Shown here: positions 39,601-48,710 of the stretch, one piece after another
Position numbering within the stretch: position 1 is the stretch's first letter
Layout: every line of letters begins with the position of its first letter
Source of the DNA: Homarus americanus
Lineage: Eukaryota > Arthropoda > Malacostraca > Decapoda > Nephropidae
Length of the DNA stretch: 64,000 bases
Reading direction: 5' to 3'
NCBI RefSeq assembly: GCF_018991925.1
Contig: NW_024756914.1
Coordinates: 8,948,089 to 9,012,088 of the forward strand
Position numbers and translations under genes: made by a program
Notes under the pieces: model-generated
The model's database searches: none
Told to the model about the DNA's origin: nothing
Seen by the model: only the letters and a program-made list of their open reading frames with translations

Positions 39601-40521
39601 CCTCCCATTGGTGGACCCTCACAACCTCCTCCTCGAGGTGTTCCCCCACCTGCAACTGCTCCTGCTGCCCTTCCTGCCAGCCTAGCAGGACAAGATCAAG
39701 AGAAGGTTAGTAAAGTAGTGTCTTTATTCAGGTATTTTATTTTGTTATTATTTTGACAAAAATTAAGATGGTTGTATATATAAGAGGAGGGATGGTCTCT
39801 TTCATGCCATTCTCTCACTACACAATTTGTGACACTTCTCTATTCCTTCTGCAGCTATTAGCACTTCATTGTTAGTCTTGCTCTTCTTCCACTTATTACA
39901 CCTTCACATTTAACACAACCCAGACAAAGTCACATCACCTCACATTACATTGTTTCAGGCAACTCAGAGAAGCAGGATAAAAATATTTTCAGTTAATTTT
40001 GTAAGTAAAAACTTATTCCCACATATGTTGACTGGGGTTATTTTAGATGTAATTTTCAGTATATAGAGAAAATAAAAATACATATTGAATGGCCATTGTT
40101 TCTTTACCTTATGTAACTGTTATCTTAAATGTAGTGGGATATCATATTTAAGTCTACTTGTCCCCTTATTAACTATAGATGTACTGTGTCCATAAAGTTG
40201 TCATTCAACGACTGGGTGATATAGACATAGATGTCAGCAGTGTGTTTTGCTCACCTCTATCCTTCTGAGTTTGTTTCTTGAACCATTTCCAATAGTTTAT
40301 GTACTGTACAGATTATGTTTATAAAAGATGCTCTTAATGTCTAATGTTCCTTTTATTTAAAAATAACAATAAGTAACACTAACCTCCTTCCTCTGTTGTT
40401 CCAGGCCAGTTTGATCATGCAGGTGTTGCAGCTCTCTGATGAACAGATAAAGATGCTTCCACCAGAGCAGCGAGCCTCCATCCTGCAGCTGAAGGAGCAG
40501 ATTCAGCGTTCTCAACATTAG
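14407..40521 (+). CDS. CSTF2: CSTF2 (CstF-64), complete, 11 coding exons
   Basis: Cleavage stimulation factor subunit 2, the nuclear RNA-binding subunit that recognises GU-rich elements downstream of poly(A) sites (family knowledge). Exons: 14407-14455, 21446-21524, 22324-22493, 22831-23048, 24119-24404, 25937-26093, 26393-26425, 33848-33982, 38228-38424, 39584-39705, 40405-40521; total 1563 nt, 520 aa plus stop, all phases compatible. RRM at residues 12-90 ([14 protein letters not shown] with RNP2, [10 protein letters not shown] as RNP1), hinge domain at about 105-180 ([28 protein letters not shown]), Pro/Gly-rich 190-320, Arg/Asp-rich 320-440, Pro-rich 442-475, and the conserved C-terminal three-helix domain 480-520 ([20 protein letters not shown]) that binds Pcf11 in other animals. 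The vertebrate MEARA repeat array is absent; RDxR-like repeats occupy its place. Introns carry most of the window's repeats. Confidence 0.95.
14775..15575. repeat. GTATAC-rich tandem repeats in CSTF2 intron 1
   Basis: Two related arrays. At about 14885-15050 a 22-bp unit (CAGTCCAGGTATACAATATA plus CA) repeats about seven times. At 15312-15440 a 48-bp unit (start CAGTACAGGTATACAATATA) repeats nearly three times, and single derived units (GTATACAATGTACAC) are scattered to 15570. The palindrome GTATAC occurs in most units. Frames across it on both strands lack stops only because the unit does. Confidence 0.9.
15580..16279. other. CSTF2 intron 1, no feature recognised
   Basis: Plain intron sequence. 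The short ATG frame at about 15759 followed by GTGAGT near 15861 resembles an exon but matches no family that I know. Confidence 0.3.
16280..17066. mobile_element. Noncoding Tigger-type MITE
   Basis: A 787-bp element with inverted ends (CAGTGGAGTTTTGATAATTC left; right end complementary to CAGTAGAGACATGATAATTC) flanked by TA on both sides. The interior has no transposase remnant that I can read. Confidence 0.75.
17067..17915. other. CSTF2 intron 1, no feature recognised
   Basis: No repeat ends or coding family seen. GA-rich phrases at 17700-17780 are unremarkable. Confidence 0.3.
17939..20770 (-). mobile_element. CR1-like LINE, 5'-truncated and decayed
   Basis: Non-LTR retrotransposon on the minus strand. 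From the right edge: endonuclease remnant ([20 protein letters not shown] then [15 protein letters not shown]), then RT pieces at 19522-19247 ([32 protein letters not shown]) and 19062-18697 ([51 protein letters not shown] with the catalytic FADD box intact), then the C-terminal part ([20 protein letters not shown]) at 18402-18208. The 3' end shows TTCTTATG words like the short tandem ends of CR1 elements. Several stops and frameshifts make it inactive. It lies inside a 29-bp minisatellite unit. Confidence 0.85.
20771..21335. repeat. 29-30 bp minisatellite in CSTF2 intron 1
   Basis: About 19 units of AGATGAGAGGGCCAGCAACA plus CTAACATAC, with variants CTTAACATAC, GGCCAACAAC and one GAGAGGGAGG insertion. 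One orphan unit (GAGAGGGCCAGCAACACTAA) sits at 17917-17938 on the far side of the LINE, so the LINE split the array. The array ends about 110 bp before CSTF2 exon 2. Confidence 0.95.
21446..21524 (+). CDS. CSTF2: CSTF2 exon 2 (RRM, RNP2)
   Basis: Acceptor CTCCCAACAG; encodes (V)[18 protein letters not shown] then AGPVLSF; donor GTAAGT after TTCAA. The Lys codon AA|A is completed by exon 3. Confidence 0.95.
21523..22278. repeat. Perfect 378-bp tandem duplication at exon 2 donor
   Basis: Copies 21523-21900 and 21901-22278 appear identical base for base by eye, including the AAGTAAGTGATTCTGTC donor. Both give the same 71-residue chance frame. The second donor copy lies wholly in the intron; reading through from exon 2 would hit TAA at once. 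Confidence 0.93.
22324..22493 (+). CDS. CSTF2: CSTF2 exon 3 (RRM, RNP1)
   Basis: Acceptor AATGTTTCAG; encodes [20 protein letters not shown], then [20 protein letters not shown] and [16 protein letters not shown]; donor GTGAGT. RNP1 aromatic residues (GYGFCEY) are conserved. Confidence 0.96.
22831..23048 (+). CDS. CSTF2: CSTF2 exon 4 (hinge domain)
   Basis: Acceptor TTATGTTCAG; encodes the CSTF3/symplekin-binding hinge: [52 protein letters not shown]. Ends in phase 0 before GTAATA. Confidence 0.96.
23049..24118 (+). other. CSTF2 intron 4
   Basis: No transposon ends or coding regions recognised; a C-rich pyrimidine stretch at 23890-24010 is simple sequence. Confidence 0.4.
24119..24404 (+). 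CDS. CSTF2: CSTF2 exon 5 (hinge end, Pro-rich)
   Basis: Acceptor [32 protein letters not shown] completes the hinge, followed by PPPTS repeats and [20 protein letters not shown]. Ends in phase 1 before GTAGAT. Confidence 0.94.
24640..25640 (+). mobile_element. Tigger-type element, CENP-B HTH remnant
   Basis: A 1001-bp element flanked by TA. Left end CAGGGTGTTCCTGACTTACG, right end complementary (CGTAACCCGAGGACCCCCTG). ATG at 25100 opens [39 protein letters not shown], then stops; [14 protein letters not shown] (about 25334) is a further Tigger piece. The DDE core is missing. It lies in CSTF2 intron 5. Confidence 0.85.
25937..26093 (+). CDS. CSTF2: CSTF2 exon 6 (Gly/Pro-rich)
   Basis: Acceptor TTACCTACAG; encodes [51 protein letters not shown]; ends in phase 2 (AG) before GTAAAG. 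Phase fits exon 7 or, if the microexon is skipped, exon 8. Confidence 0.92.
26393..26425 (+). CDS. CSTF2: CSTF2 candidate 33-nt microexon
   Basis: A pyrimidine tract and CAAG acceptor precede 33 nt ending in GATAG before GTATGA. It keeps the phase and would add [10 protein letters not shown] between the DFDS of exon 6 and the R/D-rich part. Being a multiple of three it could be a cassette exon. Only RNA data can confirm it. Confidence 0.55.
   Translation, partial: PTIKGIRRQR
26426..28140 (+). other. CSTF2 intron 7, first part
   Basis: No element boundaries recognised; a (CA)n tract is at 27640-27660. Confidence 0.35.
28145..29430. repeat. 30-bp minisatellite in CSTF2 intron 7
   Basis: About 1.3 kb of units based on GTCTGAGTGTTGGTAGAGAG plus TGGGGCTTAT, with TGTGAGGCTTAT and GTGGAGCTTAT variants and many partial units. 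The minus strand is open across part of it (repeats of [10 protein letters not shown]) because the unit length is divisible by three; this is not a gene. Confidence 0.95.
29560..32630 (+). mobile_element. Non-LTR retrotransposon, internally deleted
   Basis: Plus-strand LINE of the type often annotated as craniofacial development protein 2-like. After a GC-rich 5' region come an endonuclease start ([20 protein letters not shown] at about 30615, [14 protein letters not shown]), a gap, another endonuclease piece ([16 protein letters not shown], 30883), a second gap, then [18 protein letters not shown] (30950), [20 protein letters not shown] (31217), [19 protein letters not shown] (31318), [20 protein letters not shown] (31471). 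The active-site box reads YSDN (31620) instead of YADD. The C-terminus keeps a Cys/His finger-like end ([18 protein letters not shown], 32495-32555). Multiple frameshifts; inactive. Confidence 0.85.
32636..32702. repeat. (TAG)n-(TG)n-(CGTG)n microsatellite
   Basis: Compound simple repeat directly after the LINE 3' end, as commonly seen at retroelement tails. Confidence 0.9.
32800..33010 (+). mobile_element. tRNA-derived SINE
   Basis: An RNA polymerase III A-box-like word (TTGGTACAGAGGTAACACGT, from 32806) and a B box GGTTCGAGCC (32851-32860) are spaced as in a tRNA gene. The tRNA-unrelated body (GTGTTATCCAGTGTGACCCT and onward) follows, ending A-rich near 33015. Not a tRNA gene: no paired acceptor stem is visible. 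Confidence 0.7.
33016..33847 (+). other. CSTF2 intron 7, last part
   Basis: AT-rich intron sequence without recognised features; the chance frame at 33119-33433 has no family likeness. Confidence 0.35.
33848..33982 (+). CDS. CSTF2: CSTF2 exon 8 (Arg/Asp-rich)
   Basis: Acceptor GCCGTTGCAG; in the phase set by exon 7 it encodes [44 protein letters not shown]; donor GTACAC. Length 135 nt keeps phase. Charged RD/RE repeats replace the MEARA region of vertebrate CstF-64. Confidence 0.9.
34947..35802. mobile_element. Nested Tigger-type MITE
   Basis: An 856-bp element. Ends CAGTGACCCCTCCGTTAACG and complement (GTTAAACGAGGGGTCACTG), flanked by TA. ATG at 35336 opens [20 protein letters not shown], a transposase start remnant. 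Interior GGAGGAGAAGG phrases are shared with the neighbouring element. Confidence 0.85.
35805..36465. mobile_element. Nested near-perfect palindromic MITE
   Basis: About 660 bp. Ends ATATGCAGTACAGGGAACTA and its complement; the arms stay complementary almost to the centre, where ATGGGTCCAAAGAAAGGCGA (36086) meets its complement at 36166-36195. The arms contain a possible transposase start ([10 protein letters not shown]) pointing inward from both sides. Confidence 0.85.
36520..36815. repeat. Dispersed repeat, copy 2 (copy 1 at 5950-6290)
   Basis: Same order of landmarks as copy 1, including an (AAT)n tract at 36562-36620. It sits inside the right arm of the outer foldback, so it inserted after that element. 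Confidence 0.6.
37741..37950. repeat. Dispersed repeat, inverted relative to 54625-54750
   Basis: The minus strand reads CTCCATTAGCTAGAATTCC and GAACTCTCCAATAGCTGGAA, matching 54627-54690 on the plus strand. Rich in AATTTTCCCGAAA words. Probably a Tigger-type MITE part. Confidence 0.6.
38228..38424 (+). CDS. CSTF2: CSTF2 exon 9 (Arg/Asp-rich)
   Basis: Acceptor TTCATCTCAG; read in phase with exon 8 it gives [60 protein letters not shown]. Donor GTGAGT after AGCA. A different open frame ([15 protein letters not shown]...) covers the same bases but breaks the phase. Confidence 0.88.
38425..39583 (+). other. CSTF2 intron 9
   Basis: No transposon termini or coding family recognised. Confidence 0.4.
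39584..39705 (+). CDS. CSTF2: CSTF2 exon 10 (Pro-rich linker)
   Basis: Acceptor CACGAACAG; encodes [40 protein letters not shown]; donor GTTAGT, phase 0. The QDQEK end aligns with the DHEK that precedes the C-terminal domain in vertebrates. Confidence 0.93.
40405..40521 (+). CDS. CSTF2: CSTF2 exon 11 (C-terminal domain)
   Basis: Acceptor [47 protein letters not shown] and TAG. Nearly identical in pattern to the conserved CstF-64 C-terminal helical domain. Confidence 0.96.
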   Translation, partial: ASLIMQVLQLSDEQIKMLPPEQRASILQLKEQIQRSQH

Positions 40522-40930
40522 ATTTTAGAATAAGTTCTTATTATTTTAGTATTAAGAGATGGATCACAGCAAACTGCAATATCAGTTTATTTAAACTGGT
40601 ATTATATCAGCCATTATTTGTACTGTATATTACTTTAACCATAAAATATTTCACAAATTCTAACTGTGATTTATGGTGCCAATATATTTTATTTTTAGGG
40701 GGGAGGGCCTGGTATGTTTTATTATTAGGGCATGGTATGGTTTTTCTTTTTTTGGGGGGGGGGTAAGCTCTTACAGGAAAATTGAATCATATTTTTTGTT
40801 TTGTTTTTGTCAGTTACAGACACTGGCGATGAACGTGTTCATCTGGGAGGGCTAAAGACATTATATGACAGCTTATTTTATTATATTAAGGAGACAGGAG
40901 AACTATTTGTAAACATTTGGAATTAAATAC
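40522..40930 (+). other. Probable CSTF2 3' UTR
   Basis: AT-rich noncoding sequence after the stop. ATTAAA at 40922-40927 followed by TGTCCCCTGTT about 40 nt later is a candidate polyadenylation site; not proven. Confidence 0.4.
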
Positions 40931-41099
40931 ATCTACCGATTTGAATATTTCTCCATAGCTTTAATGTCCCCTGTTAAAGACGATTTTTTATTTGTTTATT
41001 TTATTTTATTTTTATTTATTTATAATATTTTTTTAATACTTAATTTGGTCATTACAGGTACAGTATAGTACAGGTATACCTTATTACCCCTTTGGGGAT

Positions 41100-44061
41100 G
41101 ATCGTACTCAAGAAGTTGACATTGTACTCAAGGGGTTAAGATATCATACTCAAGGGGTTAAGATATCATACTCAAGGGGTTAAGATATCATACTCAAGGG
41201 GTTAAGATATCATACTCAAGGGGTTAAGATATCATACTCAAGAGGTTAAGATATCATACTCAAGGGTTAAGGAGGTTAAGATATCATACTCAAGGGGTTA
41301 AGATATCATACTCAAGAGGTTAAGATATCATACTCAAGAGGTTAAGATATCATACTCAAGGGGTTAAGATATCATACTCAAGGGGTTAAGATATCATACA
41401 TACTCAAGGGGTTAAGATATCATACTCAAGAGGTTAAGATATCATACTCAAGAGGTTAAGATATCATACTCAAGGGGTTAAGATATCATACTCAAGAGGT
41501 TAAGATATCATACTCAAGGGGTTAAGATATCATACTCAAGGGGTTAAGATATCATACTCAAGGGCTAAGATATCATACTCAAGGGGTTAAGATATCATAC
41601 TCAAGAGGTTAAGATATCATACTCAAGGGTTAAGATATCATACTCAAGGGGTTAAGATATCATACTCAAGGGGTTAAGATATCATACTCAAGAGGTTAAG
41701 ATATCATACTCAAGGGGTTAAGATATCATACTCAAGGGTTAAGATATCATACTCAAGGGGTTAAGATATCATACTCAAGAGGTTAAGATATCATACTCAA
41801 GGGGTTAAGATATCATACTCAAGGGGTTAAGATATCATACTCAAGAGGTTAAGATATCATACTCAAGGGGTTAAGATATCATACTCAAGAGGTTAAGATA
41901 TCATACTCAAGAGGTTAAGATATCATACTCATAGGGTTAAGATATCATACTCAAGGGGTTAAGATATCTATGGTCATTAAGATACATACTCAAGAGGTTA
42001 AGATATCATACTCATAGGGTTAAGATATCATACTCAAGAGGTTAAGATATCATACTCATAGGGTTAAGATATCATACTCAAGGGGTTAAGATATCATACT
42101 CATAGGGTTAAGATATCATACTCAAGAGGTTAAGATATCATACTCAAGAGGTTAAGATATCATACTCATAGGGTTAAGATATCATACTCAAGGGGTTAAG
42201 ATATCATACTCAAGAGGTTAAGATATCATACTCATAGGGTTAAGATATCATACTCAAGGGGTTAAGATATCATACTCATAGGGTTAAGATATCATACTCA
42301 AGAGGTTAAGATATCATACTCAAGGGGTTAAGATATCATACTCAAGAGGTTAAGATATCATACTCAAGGGGTTAAGATATCATACTCAAGGGGTTAAGAT
42401 ATCATACTCAAGGGGTTAAGATATCATACTCAAGGGGTTAAGATATCATACTCAAGGGGTTAAGATATCATACTCAAGGGGTTAAGATATCATACTCAAG
42501 AGGTTAAGATATCATACTCAAGAGGTTAAGATATCATACTCAAGGGGTTAAGATATCATACTCAAGGGGTTAAGATATCATACTCAAGGGGTTAAGATAT
42601 CATACTCAAGGGGTTAAGATATCATACTCAAGGTGTTAAGATATCATACTCAAGGGGTTAAGATATCATACTTAAGGGGTTAAGATATCATACTCAAGGG
42701 GTTAAGATATCATACTCAAGGGGTTAAGATATCATACTCAAGAGGTTAAGATATCATACTCAAGGGGTTAAGATATCATACTCAAGAGGTTAAGATATCA
42801 TACTCAAGAGGTTAAGATATCATACTCATAGGGTTAAGATATCATACTCAAGGGGTTAAGATATCATACTCAAGAGGTTAAGATATCATACTCATAGGGT
42901 TAAGATATCAAGAGATATCATACATACTCAAGGGGTTAAGATATCATACTCAAGAGGTTAAGATATCATACTCAAGGGGTTAAGATATCATACTCAAGAG
43001 GTTAAGATATCATACTCAAGGGGTTAAGATATCATACTCAAGAGGTTAAGATATCATACTCAAGAGGTTAAGATATCATACTCAAGGGGTTAAGATATCA
43101 TACTCAAGGGGTTAAGATATCATACTCAAGGGGTTAAGATATCATACTCAAGGGGTTAAGATATCATACTCAAGGGGTTAAGATATCATACTCAAGGGGT
43201 TAAGATATCATACTCAAGAGGTTAAGATATCATACTCAAGAGGTTAAGATATCATACTCAAGAGGTTAAGATATCATACTCAAGGGGTTAAGATATCATA
43301 CTCAAGGGGTTAAGATATCATACTCAAGGGGTTAAGATATCATACTCAAGAGGTTAAGATATCATACTCAAGAGGTTAAGATATCATACTCAAGGGGTTA
43401 AGATATCATACTCAAGGGGTTAAGATATCATACTCAAGAGGTTAAGATATCATACTCAAGGGGTTAAGATATCTTACTCAAGAGGTTAAGATATCATACT
43501 CATAGGGTTAAGATATCATACTCATAGGGTTAAGATATCATACTCAAGGGGTTAAGATATCATACTCAAGGGGTTAAGATATCATACTCAAGGGGTTAAG
43601 ATATCATACTCAAGAGGTTAAGATATCATACTCAAGGGGTTAAGATATCATACTCAAGGGGTTAAGATATCATACTCAAGGGGTTAAGATATCATACTCA
43701 TAGGGTTAAGATATCATACTCAAGAGGTTAAGATATCATACTCAAGAGGTTAAGATATCATACTCAAGGGGTTAAGATATCATACTCAAGAGGTTAAGAT
43801 ATCATACTCAAGGGGTTAAGATATCATACTCAAGAGGTTAAGATATCATACTTAAGAGGTTAAGATATCATACTCAAGGGGTTAAGATATCATACTCATA
43901 GGGTTAAGATATCATACTCAAGGGGTTAAGGTATCATACTTAAGAGGTTAAGATATCATACTCAAGGGGTTAAGATATCATACTCAAGAGGTTAAGATAT
44001 CATACTCAAGGGGTTAAGATGTCATACTCTAAGGGCTAAGATATCATACTCAAGGGGTTAA
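41100..44061. repeat. 22-bp satellite array, about 3 kb
   Basis: About 130 copies of GGGGTTAAGATATCATACTC plus AA. Variants are mostly at the G run (GGGG, GAGG, TAGGG, GGG) with a few slips (41263, 41395, 41960, 42910). Each unit contains the palindrome GATATC. Diverged units at both edges (GTACTCAAGAAGTTGACATT at 41104) show its origin. It lies between the convergent CSTF2 and AFG1L genes. Confidence 0.98.
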
Positions 44062-45800
44062 AGAGATCTCTCATGTCTTCCTGCAAGTGGAGTGAGACCT
44101 ATTGACTTGCACCAGTTCAGGGCCACACTTCATGTTTTTTGAGTCACTTCGTTATCTGGCCAGAACAATGTTTTACTCACCAGTCTTCACCTTTATGTTG
44201 CATGACAGTGTTCCGATTATTGAGATAATTGTTCTATTCTGTATGTCAGTGTGATAGTGATTCATTATTGTATTATTTCACATTCATCTGCCTTCACTTC
44301 CTAGTTTGTTCATGTATTTGAGTGGCATAATACAGTGTTTAATATTCCCAATTACATCATAGTGAGGTAACAAACTACAGTTATGTTATTGTAAAGCTGC
44401 ACTTGATAAACATGTGTTACCCTGTACTGTAAGTGAGGTTTACATGTACTGTACAGGTAAACAGAATTGATCTTTTAAGATATTTTTGCACTTGTTCAGT
44501 CTTGTTTGACTTATACAAGAGCTGTAGTCTAGTGGTAGTTCAGTAATTAAAATAATCACAAACACTCATAAGAAAACCTACATTATATCGTAGTATGTTA
44601 GCTCGTGAATCATTACATGTTTGCAAGTTCACTGCATCAAAGTTAATGCACTTTTAATTTATTCAAACAAGGAAAGGAATAAAACATTTTTTTTATGACC
44701 TTTAAAGCTTTTATTTTACTTATTTGCACACAACTTTTCCTTTGTAAAATTATAGCTACACAATAGTGACAGATGTGCTACCAACACCTGTGGAGTTGAG
44801 TGATAAACTCCAACTGACAAAGGAAAAAAATAACTCCTGTCTTTACAGAACAGCTACATTAACTGCCTCAAGTGCCATCATTATTTTTAAAAAGAAAGTC
44901 TAACCTGTCTTTATATTTATTTATATAATAAGAACTTAATTTGGTAAAATCTCATTTGCAGTGTTAGTATATTACATGAGATATACCCAGAAGGTAAATC
45001 ATAAATTAGTATTTATATGACTATTAAACAATTATTTGTAGCTTGATCACATCAACGATATAGCAGGTGATATTCTTAAAACCCAACAAACTAAAAATCT
45101 TCAACAGTTGTATATAAGCCTGATGGCAATGGTTGACACAAGGCACTTATTATGTAATTATTTATATAAGGAATGCTTAGTATGATTAAAATAAGTAATA
45201 CAGTTATTTTGCTTTAGCAAAAGACCTTGAGTTGCACTGTACCTGTTATAAGGTTATGAACAAACTAAGGAGTTCCTCAGGCAGTCGCACTTCATGTAAA
45301 AGTATGCACGGCTCACCTGCCTGAGATGGATGGTGTAGTACAGCCTGGGGTGTTATTAGTATTGGTCACCATCATCTCATTACATTCACTCTGGCAAGTG
45401 TGAGTGTACTCATAACTGTGTTTGTAAGTAATGTGTAATTTGCTCATGTAATTATTTCTCTTAGTTTTTTCTTCTATATGTTCTTTACTGATGACACAAT
45501 TCTTTCAATGTACAGTATAGTATATTTATGTTTTTTACCATAGAAACATTACAAGCTACTGTACCTCAATAATACCATTATAGTACAGTCAAAGAAAAAA
45601 TCATGTTACACCCCTTAGTGTTATGTTCCGAAACCCATGGCGAAGAATTTGGGTAAAGTGTTAGAGAAGCATCGAGGTTCAAATCTGAACGGGGAACTTT
45701 ACCAAACTTCTTCGTCAAGAGTTTTAAAAACATATGTCAGATATTTGAGATCTTCAGTGTAGAAGTATATGAGGGTCTGTGTATATAAACCCTCTTGTCT
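44062..45800. other. Intergenic, no gene recognised
   Basis: AT-rich DNA. A short inverted repeat near 45643-45717 (CGAAGAATTTGGGTAAAGT against its approximate complement) could be a MITE remnant. No coding family seen. Confidence 0.35.
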
Positions 45801-45804
45801 TAAA

Positions 45805-45983
45805 TATACTGTATGGAGAGACTCTCATTCATCATCATCACCTTTACTATTTTACGGTCATTTTACGCTTCCATCTCGCCTCATTTTAGCTCACTCAAGC
45901 CTGTATATGTCATCCTCTTTAACCGTCCATGCTTCACTGCCACACAACATCACACTTCTCATAACAGTTGCATACATCTTTCC
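45805..45983 (-). pseudogene. LINE reverse transcriptase C-terminal fragment, second half
   Basis: The minus strand reads KMYATVMRSVMLCGSEAWTV then KEDDIYRLE, the common SEAWT region downstream of the RT domain in many non-LTR elements. It continues the fragment at 48710-48541; the two were one piece before the hAT insertion. Confidence 0.7.
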
Positions 45984-48538
45984 CAGGGGTCGGCAACCCC
46001 CTAGAGTTGGCACACAAGTGATTTAAAAATTATATTACCAAATAGAAAAAATTACAATGTCCCAGATTTATTTCACAATCAGAACTGAAAAACATACATA
46101 AACGTGCCATTTTTAATGGACAAAATGTGATACGTGATGTAGATATACTGTAGTTGAACTAAAACTGGCGCATACATTACCAGTGCTTTCGAGATAGATG
46201 TAGTGTAACTACAGAATACCTGTCCACCGTCCAGCCAACTGCAGCTGCTGACACGCCAGGCCCAGTGTTGCCATTTTAGCATCACCCTGGATACGTATAA
46301 GCTTGTCTGTTCTCTCTCTTGGATATTTTCTTTTAGAAATTAGAGTATATATATGATAATTATATATGTTTATATTGAAAGCGCAATTCATCTTTTTACT
46401 AACATTCAATCTAGTGGGTTTTTTAAGCAAATCTGGTGTAAGTTTATATTTCTAGTTGACAACAATAGTTATTTACATCATCAACTCCGTCAGTGTACTT
46501 TTAACTGTGGTGACCAGAGTTGTGCCTAATTAAGAGTCCACAGTGGCAGCTCCCAAGAAAGTCAAATTTGATGTCCGGTCCTTTCAACAATCTTGGACGA
46601 TGGATTTATTCTTCAGAAAGATCGAGCTGTGTGTGCACTTTGTTGCGAGAATGTTGTTTGTCAGACATTGAGTGTAAAGCGATATTTTGAAACAAAGCAT
46701 GAGAAGACATTTAAGGACAATGTGGACAAATCTGAAGCAATTCAGAGAGCAGAATCCCGCTATGAAAAACAAAGCAGCGTTATGAAGAATCTGAGTGCTA
46801 GCATAAATCATGAAACCGAGGACAACTACAAAGTTTCACTTTGTATTACTAAATATGGAAAGCCATTTACTGATGGGGATTAAATAAAGGAGACTCCTCA
46901 ACAGCTCTGAAGTTTTATTTAGTGATTTATCAAACTAACACAATAATCTCGAGGATAAAAAGACATGCCTGTTTCTGCTAGGAGTGTAGATAGGTGCATG
47001 TTGAACATGGCTTCAAATATAAGTGAACAGCAAACTGTTGCATTAATAAATGCAACTGTGTTCAGTGTGGCTATTGATGAGTGTGTTGATATTAATGACA
47101 TTCTGTATTTAGGTAATGTATTGTTGCCAGGTACAGTGACACGTAAGTATACGAGGTGCTGTGCTGCTTAAAACCTATGCTTGGCACTACCCAGGGGAAT
47201 GACCTTGTTAAATTGTTCTCTGATCATTTTGAGGAGAGAGAAGTTAACTTTAAGAAAATATATGCAGTTACAACAGATAGCACTCCTGCAATGGTAGGAA
47301 AAAACAAAGGATTTGTCAAGCTAATTGAGGATGAAGTTGCATTGCATTATTCAACAAGATAATCTTTGTGCCACTGTGACAACAATTTTGAATTTTGTTG
47401 TTGCAATATCTGCTCTTACACAGACAATTTCGGTCTTTTCTTGATGAGATAGATAGTGCATATTGAGACGTACCCCTTCACTCCAGTGATAGGTGGATAA
47501 GTTGTGTGAAGGTTTTAGAACAGTTTGTGGAATGGCTTTGACAAAATTAGGACTTTTGACAGAAAAGGGTAAAAAATATATTGATCTGGAAGGTGACAAG
47601 TGGGTAGTGAAACTAATATTTCTATCACACCACCAAACACCTCAATGATTTCAGCCTTCACCTGCAGGGTGCAGGACAGACAGCAATGGATGTGTATGAC
47701 ACATGTAAGGGTTTTGTTGCAAAGCTAGCAGTTTACTTGGTGGATAACTGCAACTTTCTGCTACTTCAAGCACCTGAAGTTGTGGTCTGTTAGTGTTACA
47801 GAGATTGCAGTGTACATGCAAGACCTGAAAGCAGAGTTCACTGCTTAATTTCAAAACTTCCAGCACATTGGCCCAATGTTTTCTTTTTTAATCAAACCAG
47901 AAAACTTTGAGGAGAGTGACTTGGAATTGCCTGTCTTTGAAACGATGGAAATAGGGGACTTGGAGATGTTATTGATCGATTATAAGTTATCTCCATTATG
48001 GACAGCAAAGTTTGTGGAACTATGGAAATTACTTGAAAGGACTGAGAGTGGCCATGAGGCTTCCATCCTAAGTTGCTGGGCATCCCCTACCAGAGAAATA
48101 TGCTTGTAAGAAAAAGGTTGCATTCACACTGCTTTCAGACCTTTGGGTCTACGTATATATGTGAGCAGATATTCTTGCAAATGAAGTAATGTATATCCTT
48201 AGCCCCCATAGCAACCGACTCACAACAGATCACTCCAGGGAGTGTGTGCAACTCAATGGTGTCCAGATGTACTCGCGATAGCAACGCTGAGCAAGAGGAA
48301 GCAGGGGGAGGAGTCACTAAATCAGTGAGAGCATCTGATATTTATAACATTTAATATTACATTTATATCTTCCTGTACTTATGTAATTGTATTCTGAATT
48401 ATTATAAAGGTATTTTTATCAATATACATTTGGACAATAATTTGCGTATTGAAAGTTATGGTTGGCACGTAGGACAGTAAAAATTTTGGAATTAATTGTA
48501 AACTGGCACAGTGTGTTCAAAAGGTTACTGACTCCTGA
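45984..48538 (+). mobile_element. hAT-type element (GTF2IRD2/ZBED-like), decayed
   Basis: Ends CAGGGGTCGGCAACCCCC and, inverted, CAGGAGTCAGTAACCTTT, with imperfect 8-bp duplications (ATCTTTCC left, ATTTTCCT right) as expected for hAT transposition. Inside are remnants of a transposase of the kind found in GTF2IRD2 and FAM200/ZBED5 proteins: DDGFILQKDRAVCALCCENV, RYFETKHEKTF (BED-like finger), YKVSLCITKYGKPFTDGD, AVTTDSTPAMVGKNKGFVKL (catalytic Asp region). Many stops and shifts. Confidence 0.82.
46596..48110 (+). pseudogene. hAT transposase remnant inside 45984-48538
   Basis: Recognisable order: BED-like finger (about 46596-46720), KPFTDGD stretch (to 46880), second region CMLNMASNISEQQTVALINA (46995), VAIDECVDINDILYLGN (47065), AVTTDSTPAMVGKNKGF (47260), then C-terminal bits (47880-48050, ending near LLERTESGHEASIL). 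At least six frame breaks. It cannot encode a protein. Confidence 0.75.
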
Positions 48539-48540
48539 TT

Positions 48541-48710
48541 TTTCCTTTCACATAAACTATAGATCCTCTTGCTGTCAATAAAGGCAGCATCTCCTTAAAT
48601 TTCCTCCAGCCACTTCTGATTCTTACAACTGAGCTGGCTTCAATATCCCATTCAGCACTGGTTACATCACCCAGGTAGCAGAACTCATTAACATGTCTAT
48701 TCCTCCTTTT
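48541..48710 (-). pseudogene. LINE reverse transcriptase C-terminal fragment, first half
   Basis: The minus strand reads VNEFCYLGDVTSAEWDIEAS, SVVRIRSGWRKFKEMLPLLT, then YVKG, directly continued by KMYATV at 45983 once the hAT element is removed. Non-LTR RT of the group with YLG and SEAWT motifs. Confidence 0.7.

Noticed and set aside
41100..44061. CRISPR-like array of short repeats
   Set aside because: Units are head-to-tail with no spacers, and the DNA is eukaryotic; it is a satellite.
45643..45717. Small hairpin as a possible ncRNA or terminator
   Set aside because: Imperfect arms and no supporting context; may be a MITE remnant.
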